Shown piece by piece: positions 36,737-46,379 of a DNA stretch of 64,000 nt (its first letter is position 1; each line of letters starts with the position of its first letter). The position numbers were made by a program, and so were the translations under genes. Below the pieces are notes generated by a model. It had not been told where the DNA came from. It was given only the letters and a program-made list of their open reading frames with translations, and did not search any database. This stretch comes from Serratia grimesii NBRC 13537. GTDB taxonomy: Bacteria; Pseudomonadota; Gammaproteobacteria; Enterobacterales; Enterobacteriaceae. Location: assembly GCF_001590905.1 (NCBI RefSeq), contig NZ_BCTT01000006.1, forward strand, positions 1 through 64,000, written 5' to 3'.

Positions 36737-37447
36737 TCACACGGCCAAATAGGCATTAATCAATTCTTCATCCAACTGTTCTAGTGTGCCATCTGCGACG
36801 CTGCGCCCCTGGTCCATCAGGCAAAAACGATCCGCTACGCGACGAACAAACGGCAGTTTGTGCTCGACTAACAGGATAGTCATACCCAGTTCACGGTTGA
36901 GTTTACGGATCACGTTACCGATATCGCCAGCGATTGTCGGCTGAACGCCATAGGTGGGCTCATCGAGTATCAGTAACTCGGGTTCCAGTACCAGAGCACG
37001 ACCAATCGCCAGTTGTTGTTGTTCACCATTGGCTAAGTCGCCAGCGCGGCGGCTGCGCATTTCGCGCAGGTTGGGGAACAGGGTGTAAATCAATGGCGGA
37101 ATGCGACGGGTCTTATCGCGGCTGGCCATGAGTGCTACCTGTAGGTTTTCTTCCACGCTGAGCTGAGAAAATATCTGCCGGCCCTGCGGTACATAGCTGA
37201 TGCCAAGTGCCGCACGGGTTTCAACCGGTTGCTGTAATAGATTCTGCGGGGGTTCGTCGGGCAATTGCCAGGTCATGCTGCCACTGACGACAGGCAAGTG
37301 ACCCATAATGCAGTTGACCAGTGTGGTTTTTCCTACACCGTTACGGCCAATCAGCACTGTACACTGGCCGCGTGGCAGCTCAAGATTGATGTCCCAGAGG
37401 GTGTGATTTTGCCCGTAGAACTGATTTACTGCCCTTAAACTCAACAT
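36737..37447 (-). CDS. UrtE-type ABC ATPase, orphan
   Basis: A LivF/UrtE-like nucleotide-binding subunit of a branched-chain amino acid or urea importer. The 236 residues have Walker A GRNGVGKTT near 34-42, the UrtE-like insert SYVPQGRQIFSQLSVEENL, and Walker B LLILDEPTYGVQPTIAGDI. The signature is LANGEQQQLAIGRAL rather than LSGGQ, with Ala-Asn for Ser-Gly. No permease, binding protein or second ATPase adjoins: upstream is 1.3 kb without genes. It sits between bioD and uvrB, which are adjacent in E. coli. It may be the remnant of a lost urt operon or serve a transporter encoded elsewhere. Confidence 0.8.
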   Translation of the reverse strand: MLSLRAVNQFYGQNHTLWDINLELPRGQCTVLIGRNGVGKTTLVNCIMGHLPVVSGSMTWQLPDEPPQNLLQQPVETRAALGISYVPQGRQIFSQLSVEENLQVALMASRDKTRRIPPLIYTLFPNLREMRSRRAGDLANGEQQQLAIGRALVLEPELLILDEPTYGVQPTIAGDIGNVIRKLNRELGMTILLVEHKLPFVRRVADRFCLMDQGRSVADGTLEQLDEELINAYLAV

Positions 37448-38261
37448 TCCGCACTCTCCTCAAAGACCTGTATACCACTCGTGGATGTGCGCCCTTGGGG
37501 CGCTGGCGTAACGCCGCCTTAACCGGTCACGCCGATCACACCTGGTGGTGCGACGGGACGACCGGTGCAGGAACGCTAATCGAACTCTCTACTTCCTTGT
37601 TTTATCCCGTCCTGGTTGCCGTTTCCGCGTTTGCGGTTTCTTTCCCGAGTGTCTAAATGTCCAGAATAAAATGCTGTTCGACTACCTTTAATGAGGTAGT
37701 TCGGTTCAAGGTGAAACAAGCAATATAGAGCCTAAAAAGGTGACTAATAACCGTTTGTCAGCGCTCTTCTGTTTTTAACACGCAAATGTCTGCTATTTCG
37801 TACTGTGCTGAGGTTGAGCGGATTACCGGTCATTTCTCCGCCCAGTCCCGAATATTTATCCCAGTGGACATTTGGTGTGAAAAGGTCATGCAAGCAGTGG
37901 GCCAACTTTTTACATCAATTAAAAAGGGTGATTGTTATTGCCTTGTTAACGGCTAGCCGGGCTGAGCCGGGGTATTGCTACAGGGGAGAACAGAGGGGGA
38001 AAGTTAACGCGGACGATTTTTGCACTCTTCCAGTGCTGCGAAGAATAGTTATGGTGCAAACTATTTCGCCGGTTGTGGAAAGATGCAACAGGTGACGGTA
38101 ACAATGAGATGAATCTGTTTTTGGCAATGGGTCTTTTTAGCATTAATCGGCATAAACAGAGCGATATTTTTGTGAAAAAATAACTAAAAAAGCCGTTCAG
38201 GCGATGAGAAACGGCAAAAAGCGTTCTTTCTGCAACTCCCGCCACTGGCGGGGCGGTGAGA

Positions 38262-38286
38262 GTTATCCACTATTCCTGTGGATAAC
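38262..38286. promoter_or_regulatory. inverted pair of DnaA boxes upstream of uvrB
   Basis: GTTATCCAC-TATTCCT-GTGGATAAC, a perfect 9-bp inverted repeat. One arm reads TTATCCACT and the other, on the opposite strand, TTATCCACA, the DnaA consensus. A DnaA site has been reported in the E. coli uvrB control region; this pair lies about 490 bases before uvrB. Confidence 0.65.
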
Positions 38287-38588
38287 CTTGTGCATTAGAT
38301 TTAGAAAAGCGGTTTGAAGCGAGAGCTGACGCGGGTTCTGTTCGCTTTGTCCGCAATCTCGTCTTTTTTATAAAATTATTATTTATCAATAAATTAACTA
38401 AAATCAAGCCGGCATTGTACCGATGAAGTCTCTATGTATGATTTTTGGCCTGAGTGATACCAAGAAGTTAATTCGTGACGGATTTTGGGGATAAATCTGT
38501 TATTGACAATAAAAATGTCACGCCGCTGTAACTCTACCGGTGCATTCAGCCTGGTTTGACGCACGCTAAAGAGACGAATCGCTTGAAG

Positions 38589-38604
38589 CTGGTTTTATAT
38601 CCAG
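38589..38604. promoter_or_regulatory. LexA (SOS) box before uvrB
   Basis: CTGGTTTTATATCCAG fits CTG-N10-CAG with an AT-rich centre and resembles the E. coli uvrB box. It lies 173 bases before the uvrB start. Confidence 0.85.
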
Positions 38605-38776
38605 TATCATAGGCACTGGCGAAAATCGCCGGGGCTTTCCATAATTAGAGGCCATTCATCGAGCATCAGCTCTATGGCCGCCTGAGCGCGCATATCTCCA
38701 GGTAGGGGCGCTGCATGCTGCGCCCGCTCACCACGACCGCCGGCAGCAACGTGGCAATTTGAAAGACGAAGGGTAT

Positions 38777-40789
38777 ATGAGTAAAATTTTCAAACTGCAT
38801 TCTGATTTCAAACCGGCCGGCGATCAGCCGCAAGCCATCAGTAAGTTGGAAGAGGGTCTGGAAGACGGCCTGGCTCACCAAACGCTATTGGGCGTTACCG
38901 GTTCGGGTAAGACATTCACTATCGCTAATGTGATCGCCGATCTTAACCGGCCGACCATGGTGCTGGCACCCAACAAAACGCTGGCGGCACAGCTTTACGG
39001 CGAGATGAAAGAGTTCTTTCCTGAGAATGCGGTCGAGTATTTTGTTTCTTACTACGACTACTACCAACCCGAAGCCTACGTTCCCAGCTCCGACACTTTT
39101 ATTGAGAAAGACGCTGCGGTGAATGAACACATCGAGCAAATGCGCCTTTCTGCGACCAAAGCGTTGCTGGAACGTCGCGACGTTATCGTGGTGGCGTCGG
39201 TATCCGCGATCTACGGCTTGGGCGATCCGGATCTGTACCTGAAGATGATGCTGCATCTGACCAAAGGTATGATTATCGATCAGCGTTCGATCCTGCGCCG
39301 TTTGGCAGAACTGCAATATACCCGTAACGATCAAGCCTTCCAGCGCGCAACCTTCCGTGTGCGCGGCGAGGTGATCGATATTTTCCCGGCAGAGTCAGAC
39401 GAGTTGGCGCTGCGTATTGAGCTGTTTGATGAAGAAGTAGAACGGCTTTCGTTGTTTGATCCCTTGACCGGGCAGATCGAGCAGATAGTACAGCGCTTTA
39501 CCATTTATCCGAAGTCGCACTACGTGACGCCGCGTGAGCGGATCCTGCAGGCGATGGAAGAGATCAAAGTGGATCTGGCCGAGCGGCGAAAGGTGTTACT
39601 GGCCAACAATAAGCTGCTGGAAGAACAACGTTTGACGCAGCGCACTCAGTTTGATCTGGAGATGATGAACGAACTGGGCTATTGCTCCGGCATTGAAAAC
39701 TACTCGCGTTATCTGTCAGGGCGTGGGGAAGGCGAGCCGCCACCAACGCTGTTTGACTATTTACCGGCCGATGGCCTGCTGGTGGTCGACGAATCACACG
39801 TCACCATTCCGCAAATCGGTGCCATGTTCAAGGGCGACCGCTCGCGTAAGGAAACCTTGGTTGAATACGGTTTTCGCCTGCCTTCGGCACTGGACAACCG
39901 TCCGCTGCGCTTTGAAGAGTTTGAAGCACTGGCTCCGCAGACGATTTATGTGTCAGCCACACCAGGCAAGTATGAGCTGGAGAAATCCGGCGATGACATT
40001 ATCGATCAGGTTGTGCGACCAACCGGGCTACTGGATCCTCTGATAGAAGTGCGACCGGTGACTACCCAGGTGGACGATCTGCTTTCTGAGATCCGTAAAC
40101 GGGTGGCGATCAACGAGCGGGTGCTGGTCACCACACTGACCAAACGCATGGCGGAAGACCTGACGGAATACCTGGAAGAGCATGGTGAGCGCGTACGTTA
40201 CCTGCATTCGGACATTGATACCGTGGAACGTGTCGAAATCATTCGTGACCTGCGCCTGGGCGAGTTTGATGTGCTGGTGGGTATCAACTTGCTGCGTGAG
40301 GGGTTGGACATGCCTGAGGTGTCGCTGGTGGCGATTTTGGACGCCGATAAAGAAGGCTTCCTGCGTTCGGAACGCTCGCTTATCCAAACCATTGGCCGTG
40401 CGGCACGTAACCTGAATGGTAAGGCGATCCTTTACGGCGACAGAATTACCGACTCGATGGCCAGGGCGATTAGCGAGACTGAGCGCCGTCGCGCCAAACA
40501 GCAGGCGTTCAACGAAGAAAACGGCATTGTGCCGCAGGGCCTGAACAAGAAAGTTTCTGATATTCTGCAACTGGGCAAACCGGGTAATCGCGGTAAAGGC
40601 CGAGGGAAGGGTAAGGCGGCGGAAAATGCAGAGCAGTACCAAAACCTCACGCCAAAAGCTTTGGATCAAAAAATCCGCGAGTTGGAAGCGCAGATGTACA
40701 CGCATGCTCAGAACCTTGAGTTCGAACAGGCGGCGGGCTTGCGGGACGAAATTCACCAGCTGCGTGAGCAGTTTATCGCAATTTCGTGA
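38777..40789 (+). CDS. uvrB: excinuclease ABC subunit UvrB
   Basis: Damage-verifying helicase-like subunit of nucleotide excision repair, working with UvrA and UvrC. The start at 38777 ([20 protein letters not shown]) gives 670 residues (E. coli 673). Walker A GVTGSGKT is at 39-46; the beta-hairpin [21 protein letters not shown] lies near 92-112; DESH box near 338; the C-terminal UVR motif (about 630-665) contacts UvrC. A longer frame to 38759 is open but unlike the family. SOS-controlled by the LexA box upstream. Confidence 0.97.
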   Translation: MSKIFKLHSDFKPAGDQPQAISKLEEGLEDGLAHQTLLGVTGSGKTFTIANVIADLNRPTMVLAPNKTLAAQLYGEMKEFFPENAVEYFVSYYDYYQPEAYVPSSDTFIEKDAAVNEHIEQMRLSATKALLERRDVIVVASVSAIYGLGDPDLYLKMMLHLTKGMIIDQRSILRRLAELQYTRNDQAFQRATFRVRGEVIDIFPAESDELALRIELFDEEVERLSLFDPLTGQIEQIVQRFTIYPKSHYVTPRERILQAMEEIKVDLAERRKVLLANNKLLEEQRLTQRTQFDLEMMNELGYCSGIENYSRYLSGRGEGEPPPTLFDYLPADGLLVVDESHVTIPQIGAMFKGDRSRKETLVEYGFRLPSALDNRPLRFEEFEALAPQTIYVSATPGKYELEKSGDDIIDQVVRPTGLLDPLIEVRPVTTQVDDLLSEIRKRVAINERVLVTTLTKRMAEDLTEYLEEHGERVRYLHSDIDTVERVEIIRDLRLGEFDVLVGINLLREGLDMPEVSLVAILDADKEGFLRSERSLIQTIGRAARNLNGKAILYGDRITDSMARAISETERRRAKQQAFNEENGIVPQGLNKKVSDILQLGKPGNRGKGRGKGKAAENAEQYQNLTPKALDQKIRELEAQMYTHAQNLEFEQAAGLRDEIHQLREQFIAIS

Positions 40790-40793
40790 CCGG

Positions 40794-40823
40794 TTGGCGC
40801 GCTGCGTGAGGCAGCGCTGCCAA
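40794..40823 (+). terminator. stem-loop after uvrB
   Basis: TTGGC-GCGCTGC/GCAGCGC-T-GCCAA, a 12-bp stem with one bulge and a 5-base loop, 5 bases past the uvrB stop. No T-run follows, so it may slow rather than stop transcription. Confidence 0.5.
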
Positions 40824-40896
40824 ACATAAAATCCTTGTCGCTCCTGCCAAAGCTGATTATGGTGTGCGGCCAATTCACTACAGCGAGCTACTGATC

Positions 40897-41154
40897 ATGA
40901 CCGAACACCAGTCCAAAGACCCGATGCATGGCGTCACTCTGGAACAACTTTTGAATAAACTGGTGGAGAGCTACGGTTGGTCAGGGCTGGCTGAACGCGT
41001 ACGCATCAACTGCTTCAGCAGCGATCCCAGCATCAAGTCCAGCCTCAAGTTTTTGCGTCGTACACCCTGGGCGCGCAAGCAGGTGGAAGACCTTTACATC
41101 GACATGGTCGAAAAAGCCGCCAGCGATAACCCATGGCTGCGTGGCGGCAAGTAA
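40897..41154 (+). CDS. VF530 family DNA-binding protein (DUF2132)
   Basis: An 85-residue protein starting [19 protein letters not shown]. The core motif DPMHGVTLE, with a later run [18 protein letters not shown], is the VF530/DUF2132 signature; the family was named after a Vibrio fischeri structure and its role is not established beyond likely DNA binding. The frame extends upstream to 40864, but the ATG at 40897 fits the family. It lies between uvrB and the convergent ybhK, 4 bases from the ybhK stop. Confidence 0.85.
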   Translation: MTEHQSKDPMHGVTLEQLLNKLVESYGWSGLAERVRINCFSSDPSIKSSLKFLRRTPWARKQVEDLYIDMVEKAASDNPWLRGGK

Positions 41155-41158
41155 GGGC

Positions 41159-42076
41159 TTAGGCGCGGGTGCCTAATTCGATCAACGCCTGATCCAGCGC
41201 CTGGCGCAGCAACTGACGATCGTGGCGATAAGGAATATCTGTCGCTTCCAGTGGTTGTTTGATCACCACGCGATCTTGCACTTCGCTGGCATCCACCGAG
41301 GGGCCGACAATAAGCGCGTCGATCATCTGGCGGCCAATCTTCTCTTCCATCAACTCCAGCTTATTTTTCAGCGTCAAGGCTGCTGCCGCGACGCTCAGTT
41401 CTTTCCCCAGGTTGCCGATATAAATCATATTGGCGCTGCTGCGGCGCAAGGCCTGTGTAAGGTCATCAAGCAGTAGCAGGGGCATCAGGCTGGTCAGGAA
41501 ACTGCCTGGCCCGATCAGAATAACATCAGCCTGTGCAATGGCATCCAGTGCTTCGCGTGTTGCATTGACGCGCGGTGACAACATCAACTCTTGCGGCATG
41601 TCGGTCAGTTGATCGACATTCACTTCACCATAAACATGGTTCCCTTCGTGATCGTGCGCCATCAGATCGACGGGCTGCTCAGACATCGGGATCAATGCTG
41701 CATCCACCTTCAGTAAGCTTCGCACCAGGTTGATCGCTTCCAGCGGGCGTACGCTGAGGTGATCCAATGCCTTCAGCATCAGGTTACCGAGGTTGTGTCC
41801 CGAAAGCTCACCATTGCCGCTGAAGCGATACTCAAACATGGCGGAAGCCACGCTTGGTTCAGTGATCAACTGATTGAGGCAGTTACGAGTGTCGCCCCAG
41901 GCTATGCCGCCTTCCGATCGTCGGATACGGCCGGTTGAGCCACCGTTATCGGTGGTGGTGACAATACCGGTTAAACGGGATCCTAAAGACGACAGGGAAG
42001 ACATCACGCGGCCCAGGCCATGGCCACCACCTAATGCCACCACCCGATCGAGATCGGCCAGGGTACGATTACGCAT
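41159..42076 (-). CDS. ybhK: YbhK, YvcK/CofD-like protein
   Basis: A cytoplasmic protein of the YvcK family (gluconeogenesis factor group, related in fold to the 2-phospho-L-lactate transferase CofD). The start at 42076 ([20 protein letters not shown]) gives 305 residues; the longer frame runs into a palindromic repeat. Motifs: [29 protein letters not shown] and [14 protein letters not shown]. The biochemical role in enterics is unknown. It is divergent from moaA. Confidence 0.92.
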   Translation of the reverse strand: MRNRTLADLDRVVALGGGHGLGRVMSSLSSLGSRLTGIVTTTDNGGSTGRIRRSEGGIAWGDTRNCLNQLITEPSVASAMFEYRFSGNGELSGHNLGNLMLKALDHLSVRPLEAINLVRSLLKVDAALIPMSEQPVDLMAHDHEGNHVYGEVNVDQLTDMPQELMLSPRVNATREALDAIAQADVILIGPGSFLTSLMPLLLLDDLTQALRRSSANMIYIGNLGKELSVAAAALTLKNKLELMEEKIGRQMIDALIVGPSVDASEVQDRVVIKQPLEATDIPYRHDRQLLRQALDQALIELGTRA

Positions 42077-42139
42077 AAATTTCCTTACAAAGGGGCTTAA
42101 CTGCCCGCATAAGGTAGCGGATCCGGCGTGAAAACGCGA

Positions 42140-42264
42140 TAAAACCGTCATACTTGATGTTGCCCCTGTGTTGGCTGCAAGCACTCACCCCAGACACTGA
42201 CTTGAGTAAGCTTCTGGGATTCTCGCTCTAGCTGTCGGGAGGCTATTCCAATTATTTAGGGTAT
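42140..42264. repeat. palindromic intergenic repeat, copy 3
   Basis: Closely related to the copy at 29235 (shared CCGTCATACTTGATG left part, CCAATTATTTAGGGTATA right end), with a more worn centre (CAGACACTGACTTGAGTAAG). It lies upstream of ybhK, whose longer reading frame runs through it. Confidence 0.75.
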
Positions 42265-42349
42265 AAAAAGTGTGATTTGCGTGATTCCGGTCAATTCGTC
42301 TGCGTAAAGGGCGTTTATCATGGTTTACCAGATTTGGAATCGCTTAAAA

Positions 42350-42375
42350 TCGCTGTATACACAATTATATAGCGA
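42350..42375. promoter_or_regulatory. ModE box before moaA
   Basis: TCGCTGTATA-CACAAT-TATATAGCGA is an inverted repeat with one mismatch between halves and the 6-base centre of the ModE motif. It lies 240 bases before moaA and upstream of the riboswitch. ModE activation of moaABCDE is established in E. coli. Confidence 0.9.
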
Positions 42376-42473
42376 AATTGCGCGTTGGCTATCCTGTTTG
42401 TTTAGCGCTAGAATTCTGATGAAAACCACGGTTTCGTTCCGGCTACTCAATCAGTAGGAACTGAAACCAAAAC

Positions 42474-42588
42474 TCCTAGCCTCTGGGCCTACGTTGTTCT
42501 TGTGGACGATATGGTGCTTTGGCCGTGGCGAAGTTAGCCACCAGGGTGCAGAGTGGAAACGCTCGCGCCTCCCGACTTTGGAAGGTGT
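42474..42588 (+). promoter_or_regulatory. molybdenum cofactor (Moco) riboswitch in the moaA leader
   Basis: The leader from CTAGCCTCTGGGCCTACG to CCTCCCGACTTTGGAAGG closely resembles, from memory, the E. coli moaA leader that holds the Moco RNA motif. A clear hairpin GTGGC/GCCAC and the CTCTGGGCC and GGTGCAGAGT blocks are visible. The ribosome site GGAAGG lies at its 3' end, so folding can hide it. Confidence 0.82.
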
Positions 42589-42589
42589 T

Positions 42590-43576
42590 ATGGTGCCGCA
42601 ACTCATTGATGCTTATGAGCGTAAGTTCTATTACTTGCGCCTGTCGATCACCGACGTGTGTAACTTTCGTTGCACCTACTGTCTGCCGGATGGCTACCGC
42701 CCTAATGGCAGTCCAAAAACCTTCTTGTCATTGGATGAGATCAGACGTGTTAGCCGCGCATTCGCCGAGCTGGGCACCGAAAAAGTGCGCCTGACTGGCG
42801 GCGAGCCCTCGCTGCGTCGTGATTTTACCGAGATCATTGCCGCCGTGCGTGAAAACCCGGCGGTTCGCCAGCTTGCTGTGACCACCAATGGCTACCGTCT
42901 GGCGCGCGACGTTGCTGGCTGGCGTGACGCCGGCCTGACGGCGATTAACGTCAGCGTAGACAGTCTGGATCCCCGTCAATTTCACGCCATTACCGGTCAG
43001 GACAAATTCCGCCAGGTGATGGAGGGTATCGACGCCGCTTTTACCGCTGGGTTTAGCAAGGTTAAGGTCAATGCGGTGCTGATGCGTGATGTTAATCATC
43101 AGCAGCTGGGCGCTTTCCTGAACTGGATAAAAGACCGTCCGATCCAACTGCGTTTTATCGAACTGATGGAAACCGGTGAGGGTGGCGACTTATTCCGCAA
43201 ACACCATGTGTCTGGTGAAGTGATCCGTTCGCAACTGGAACAGCAGGGCTGGCAGCTGCAACCGCGTGGCCGCAGTGACGGCCCGGCGCAGGTGTTCAGT
43301 CATCCGGACTACCAGGGCGAAGTAGGCTTAATCATGCCGTACGAAAAAGATTTCTGTGCCAGTTGCAACCGGCTGCGGGTTTCCGCCATCGGTAATCTGC
43401 ATCTGTGTCTGTTCGGTGAGCAGGGCATTAGCCTGCGCGATTTGCTGGTGAATGACGGCCAGCTTGAGGAATTGAAAGATCGCATTCAGGGTGGGTTGCG
43501 GACGAAAAAGCAAACCCACTTCCTGCACCAGGGCAACAGCGGCATCACGCAGAATCTGTCGTTTATCGGCGGGTAA
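42590..43576 (+). CDS. moaA: GTP 3',8-cyclase MoaA
   Basis: Radical-SAM enzyme for the first step of molybdenum cofactor synthesis. The start at 42590 ([17 protein letters not shown]) gives 328 residues. The N-terminal cluster cysteines are C24, C28, C31 in CNFRCTYC; the C-terminal cluster is in [10 protein letters not shown] and HLCLFGE; it ends in the double glycine (SFIGG). Frames reaching back to 42494 run through the riboswitch and are discounted. First gene of moaABCDE, under ModE and riboswitch control. Confidence 0.96.
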   Translation: MVPQLIDAYERKFYYLRLSITDVCNFRCTYCLPDGYRPNGSPKTFLSLDEIRRVSRAFAELGTEKVRLTGGEPSLRRDFTEIIAAVRENPAVRQLAVTTNGYRLARDVAGWRDAGLTAINVSVDSLDPRQFHAITGQDKFRQVMEGIDAAFTAGFSKVKVNAVLMRDVNHQQLGAFLNWIKDRPIQLRFIELMETGEGGDLFRKHHVSGEVIRSQLEQQGWQLQPRGRSDGPAQVFSHPDYQGEVGLIMPYEKDFCASCNRLRVSAIGNLHLCLFGEQGISLRDLLVNDGQLEELKDRIQGGLRTKKQTHFLHQGNSGITQNLSFIGG

Positions 43577-43603
43577 ATTTTTCAAATTGCACGGGAGCAA
43601 GCA

Positions 43604-44116
43604 ATGAGTCATGCCAGCAGCGAATTCATTCCGGCACATATCGCTATTTTGACTGTTTCAGACAGTCGTGGTGAAGCAGAAGATACCTCGGGCCAATACT
43701 TGCAGGAAGCCGCGCTTGAAGCGGGGCACCAGGTCGTGGATCTCGCCATCAGCAAAGACGATATTTATCAAATCCGTGCCCAAGTTTCTGCGTGGATCGC
43801 CGACGAAAAGGTACAGGCAGTGCTGATTACCGGCGGCACCGGTTTTACGGCCCGGGACAACACCCCGGAAGCCCTGTTGCCACTGTTTGATCGCGCAGTG
43901 GAAGGGTTCGGCGAACTGTTCCGCATGGTGTCTTATGAAGAGATTGGCACCGCCACCATTCAATCGCGTGCACTGGCCGGTATCGCTAACCAGACGGTGA
44001 TTTTCGCTATGCCTGGATCGACCCGCGCCTGCCGTACGGCTTGGGAACGCATTATTGAAGAGCAACTGGACGCACGCCACCGTCCATGCAACTTCCTGCC
44101 ACATCTGAAGAAATAA
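43604..44116 (+). CDS. moaB: molybdenum cofactor protein MoaB
   Basis: A MogA/MoeA-fold protein that in many species adenylylates molybdopterin; its need in E. coli is unclear because MogA is present. The 170 residues show [15 protein letters not shown] near 17-31 and the pterin site [13 protein letters not shown] near 75-87. It lies 27 bases after moaA and 4 bases before moaC. Confidence 0.95.
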   Translation: MSHASSEFIPAHIAILTVSDSRGEAEDTSGQYLQEAALEAGHQVVDLAISKDDIYQIRAQVSAWIADEKVQAVLITGGTGFTARDNTPEALLPLFDRAVEGFGELFRMVSYEEIGTATIQSRALAGIANQTVIFAMPGSTRACRTAWERIIEEQLDARHRPCNFLPHLKK

Positions 44117-44120
44117 AAAT

Positions 44121-44600
44121 ATGACGCAGCTAACCCACATTAACGCCGCGGGCGAAGCCCATATGGTTGATGTTTCCGCTAAAGCAGAGACGGTGCGCGA
44201 GGCGCGTGCCGAGGCTTTTGTGGAGATGTTACCGGCCACGCTGGCAATGATTATCGACGGCAGTCACCACAAGGGTGATGTATTCGCCACGGCGCGTATA
44301 GCCGGTATTCAGGCAGCAAAACGCACCTGGGAACTTATCCCCCTGTGCCACCCACTGATGCTGAGCAAAGTTGAAGTACAGCTGGAAGCGCAACCGGAGC
44401 ACAACCGAGTGCGCATTGAAACCTGCTGCCGGTTGACCGGTAAAACAGGGGTTGAAATGGAAGCGCTGACCGCAGCATCGGTGGCTGCGTTGACCATTTA
44501 TGACATGTGTAAAGCGGTACAGAAAGATATGGTGATCGGCCCGGTGCGGCTGCTGGCGAAAAGCGGCGGTAAATCCGGTGATTTTAAGGTGGAGCTATGA
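44121..44600 (+). CDS. moaC: cyclic pyranopterin monophosphate synthase MoaC
   Basis: Works after MoaA to make cPMP. The 159 residues include [14 protein letters not shown] near 15-28, the active-site run [13 protein letters not shown] near 68-80 and [20 protein letters not shown] near 111-130. Its last codons overlap the moaD start (ATGA). Confidence 0.96.
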   Translation: MTQLTHINAAGEAHMVDVSAKAETVREARAEAFVEMLPATLAMIIDGSHHKGDVFATARIAGIQAAKRTWELIPLCHPLMLSKVEVQLEAQPEHNRVRIETCCRLTGKTGVEMEALTAASVAALTIYDMCKAVQKDMVIGPVRLLAKSGGKSGDFKVEL

Positions 44601-44842
44601 TTAACATTCTGTTTTTTGCGCAGGTGCGTGAACTGGTCGGCACCGGTGACCTGTCTATGCCGGCGGACTACCCAACGGTAGAAGCACTGCGTAAGGCGCT
44701 GTGCGCACGCGGCGATCGCTGGGCACTGGCACTGGAGTCCGGAAAGCTGCTGACGGCGGTGAATCAGTCACTGGTGGCGGCGGAACACCCGCTGCGCGCG
44801 GGTGATGAAGTCGCTTTCTTTCCACCGGTAACCGGAGGTTAA
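44597..44842 (+). CDS. moaD: molybdopterin synthase sulfur carrier subunit MoaD
   Basis: Ubiquitin-like small subunit carrying thiocarboxylate sulfur on its C-terminal glycine. The 81 residues end in FFPPVTGG, the required Gly-Gly end. Its stop overlaps the moaE ATG (TAATG), so the two subunits of the synthase are translated together. Confidence 0.96.
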   Translation: MINILFFAQVRELVGTGDLSMPADYPTVEALRKALCARGDRWALALESGKLLTAVNQSLVAAEHPLRAGDEVAFFPPVTGG

Positions 44843-45312
44843 TGGTGGAAAATACCCGTATCCGCGTAGGTGAAGCGCCATTCAATGTAGGTGATGAATA
44901 TCAGTGGTTGGCGCAGTGCGATGATGATGGCGCTGTAGTCACGTTTACCGGCAAGGTGCGTAACCACAACCTGGGCGATCACGTCAGTGCGCTCACGCTG
45001 GAACATTATCCGGGTATGACCGAAAAAGCGTTGGCGGAGATCGTGGATGAAGCACGTAGCCGTTGGCCGTTGCAGCGCGCAACGGTGATCCACCGTGTGG
45101 GCGAGCTGTTTCCCGGCGATGAAATCGTGTTTGTTGGCGTGACCAGTGCACACCGGAGCATGGCCTTTGAAGCCACCGAGTTCATCATGGATTACCTGAA
45201 AACCCGCGCACCGTTCTGGAAGCGTGAAGCTGTTGGGCAGGGTGACCGCTGGGTCGATGCGCGTGACAGCGATCGACAGGCGGCAGAACGCTGGCATAAA
45301 GCGGTTAAATAA
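44842..45312 (+). CDS. moaE: molybdopterin synthase catalytic subunit MoaE
   Basis: Large subunit converting cPMP to molybdopterin with MoaD. The 156 residues contain TFTGKVRNHNLGD near 34-46, the HRxG motif in VIHRVGEL and the run KTRAPFWKREAV near 119-130 with catalytic lysines. Last gene of the operon; a shortened palindromic repeat follows at 45399. Confidence 0.96.
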   Translation: MVENTRIRVGEAPFNVGDEYQWLAQCDDDGAVVTFTGKVRNHNLGDHVSALTLEHYPGMTEKALAEIVDEARSRWPLQRATVIHRVGELFPGDEIVFVGVTSAHRSMAFEATEFIMDYLKTRAPFWKREAVGQGDRWVDARDSDRQAAERWHKAVK

Positions 45313-45398
45313 CCGGTAAACAGCGGAAACAAATCAATACCTTTGCTGCTTTCGCGTTAGGTTTTCTGTGGTACGCTTATAGCAGGCAAGGCCTTTGG

Positions 45399-45456
45399 AT
45401 ACTCTCTGCGTTTCAAGTTGCAGCTAAGCAAACTCTGGCTTGAAAGGCGATGGGTA
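45399..45456. repeat. palindromic intergenic repeat, internally deleted copy
   Basis: Only the outer arms remain: TTTCAAGTTGCAGCT on one side and GGCTTGAAAG on the other, with GGGTAG at the right end. The left arm is the reverse complement of the right arm of the 9025 copy. It lies between moaE and ybhL; reading frames starting inside it are not the ybhL start. Confidence 0.6.
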
Positions 45457-45500
45457 GACAGGGCTTTGAAATCTTGTTTCACACGCAAAAGGTAACCGTC

Positions 45501-46211
45501 ATGGACCGATATCCACGCTCTAATGGTTCAATCGTCGAACGTGCCAACAGCGGCATTCAGGCTTATATGGCGCAGGTTTATGGCTGGATGACCTGCGGTA
45601 TGCTGTTGACGGCATTCGTTTCCTGGTACGCGGCCAACACGCCTGCGATCCTTAACTTTATCTTTTCCAGTCAAATCACGTTCTTCGGCCTGATTATCGT
45701 GCAGTTGGGGCTGGTGTTTGTCATTTCCGGTATGGTCAACCGTCTGAACGGCACAGTAGCCACCGCGTTGTTTATGCTTTATTCGGCGCTGACCGGGTTG
45801 ACGCTCTCCAGTATTTTCATCGCTTATACCTACAGTTCAATCGCCAGCACCTTTGTGGTGACCGCCGGTATGTTTGGTGCAATGAGTCTTTACGGCTACA
45901 CCACTAAGCGTGATTTGAGTGGTTTCGGCAGCATGCTGTTTATGGCGCTGATCGGTATCGTGCTGGCATCGTTGGTGAATATCTGGCTGAAAAGCACAGC
46001 GTTAATGTGGGCGATTACCTACATCGGTGTGGTGGTGTTTGTTGGCCTGACGGCGTACGACACCCAGAAACTGAAAGCGATGGGCGAGCAGTTGAACTCA
46101 GATGACAAAGACAGCTTCCGTAAATACGCCATTGTTGGCGCACTGACGCTGTACCTTGATTTCATCAACTTGTTCTTGATGTTGCTACGTATTTTCGGCA
46201 ACCGCAGATAA
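45501..46211 (+). CDS. ybhL: YbhL, Bax-inhibitor-1 family membrane protein
   Basis: A seven-helix inner-membrane protein of the BI-1/YccA family, some members of which leak calcium; the role in enterics is unsettled. The start at 45501 (MDRYPRSNGSIVERANSG) gives 236 residues (E. coli 234). Family text: ALTGLTLSSIFIAYT, GAMSLYGYTTKRDLSGFG, GLTAYDTQKLK and the C-terminal NLFLMLLRIFGNRR. Its stop codon shares its last base with the repeat that follows. Confidence 0.95.
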   Translation: MDRYPRSNGSIVERANSGIQAYMAQVYGWMTCGMLLTAFVSWYAANTPAILNFIFSSQITFFGLIIVQLGLVFVISGMVNRLNGTVATALFMLYSALTGLTLSSIFIAYTYSSIASTFVVTAGMFGAMSLYGYTTKRDLSGFGSMLFMALIGIVLASLVNIWLKSTALMWAITYIGVVVFVGLTAYDTQKLKAMGEQLNSDDKDSFRKYAIVGALTLYLDFINLFLMLLRIFGNRR

Positions 46212-46334
46212 TATCCGTCGTCTTTCAAGCTGCAGCGTTGTTACCTGCACCAGCTCACCCAGTAACTTACTCAAGTAAGCGTCTGGGGATAAGCTGGTTG
46301 GTCGCCTGGCTGCAGCGTGAAATCCATAGGGTAT
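46211..46334. repeat. palindromic intergenic repeat, copy 4
   Basis: Ends ATATCC/GGGTAT, left part GTCGTCTTTCAAG as at 9025, core CAGTAACTTACTCAAGTAAG. Its first base is the last A of the ybhL stop, the same junction as in aroG. Confidence 0.78.
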
Positions 46335-46348
46335 CCGGTGATCAAAAA

Positions 46349-46374
46349 GGCTCTGCGATTCACAACGCAGAGCC
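46349..46374. terminator. bidirectional terminator between ybhL and ybhR
   Basis: Stem GGCTCTGCG/CGCAGAGCC with an 8-base loop, A-run before and T-run after, between convergent genes. Confidence 0.92.
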
Positions 46375-46379
46375 TTTTT

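Larger units (their letters stand above)
37448..38776. other. 1.3 kb gene-free stretch before uvrB
   Basis: No frame here has family resemblance or a good ribosome site. The part nearest the orphan ATPase (37448-37740) is mixed in composition and contains short hairpins such as CCGC-AAAC-GCGG on the minus strand; it could be a long leader or debris. From about 37740 it becomes AT-rich, with the DnaA-box pair at 38262 and the LexA box at 38589. On the minus strand a short open frame near 38610-38740 was seen but not supported. Confidence 0.6.

Noticed and set aside
37500-37720. Guanidine (ykkC-type) riboswitch upstream of the UrtE-like gene
   Set aside because: The leader has hairpins and G-rich runs, but I could not place the conserved blocks of any guanidine class on the minus strand.
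38610-38740. Short minus-strand frame reading [15 protein letters not shown]
   Set aside because: About 28 codons from its ATG, overlapping the SOS box region of uvrB, no ribosome site and no family recognised.
40028-40873. 281-codon open frame antisense to uvrB
   Set aside because: Overlaps the conserved uvrB C-terminal half and lacks any recognisable domain.
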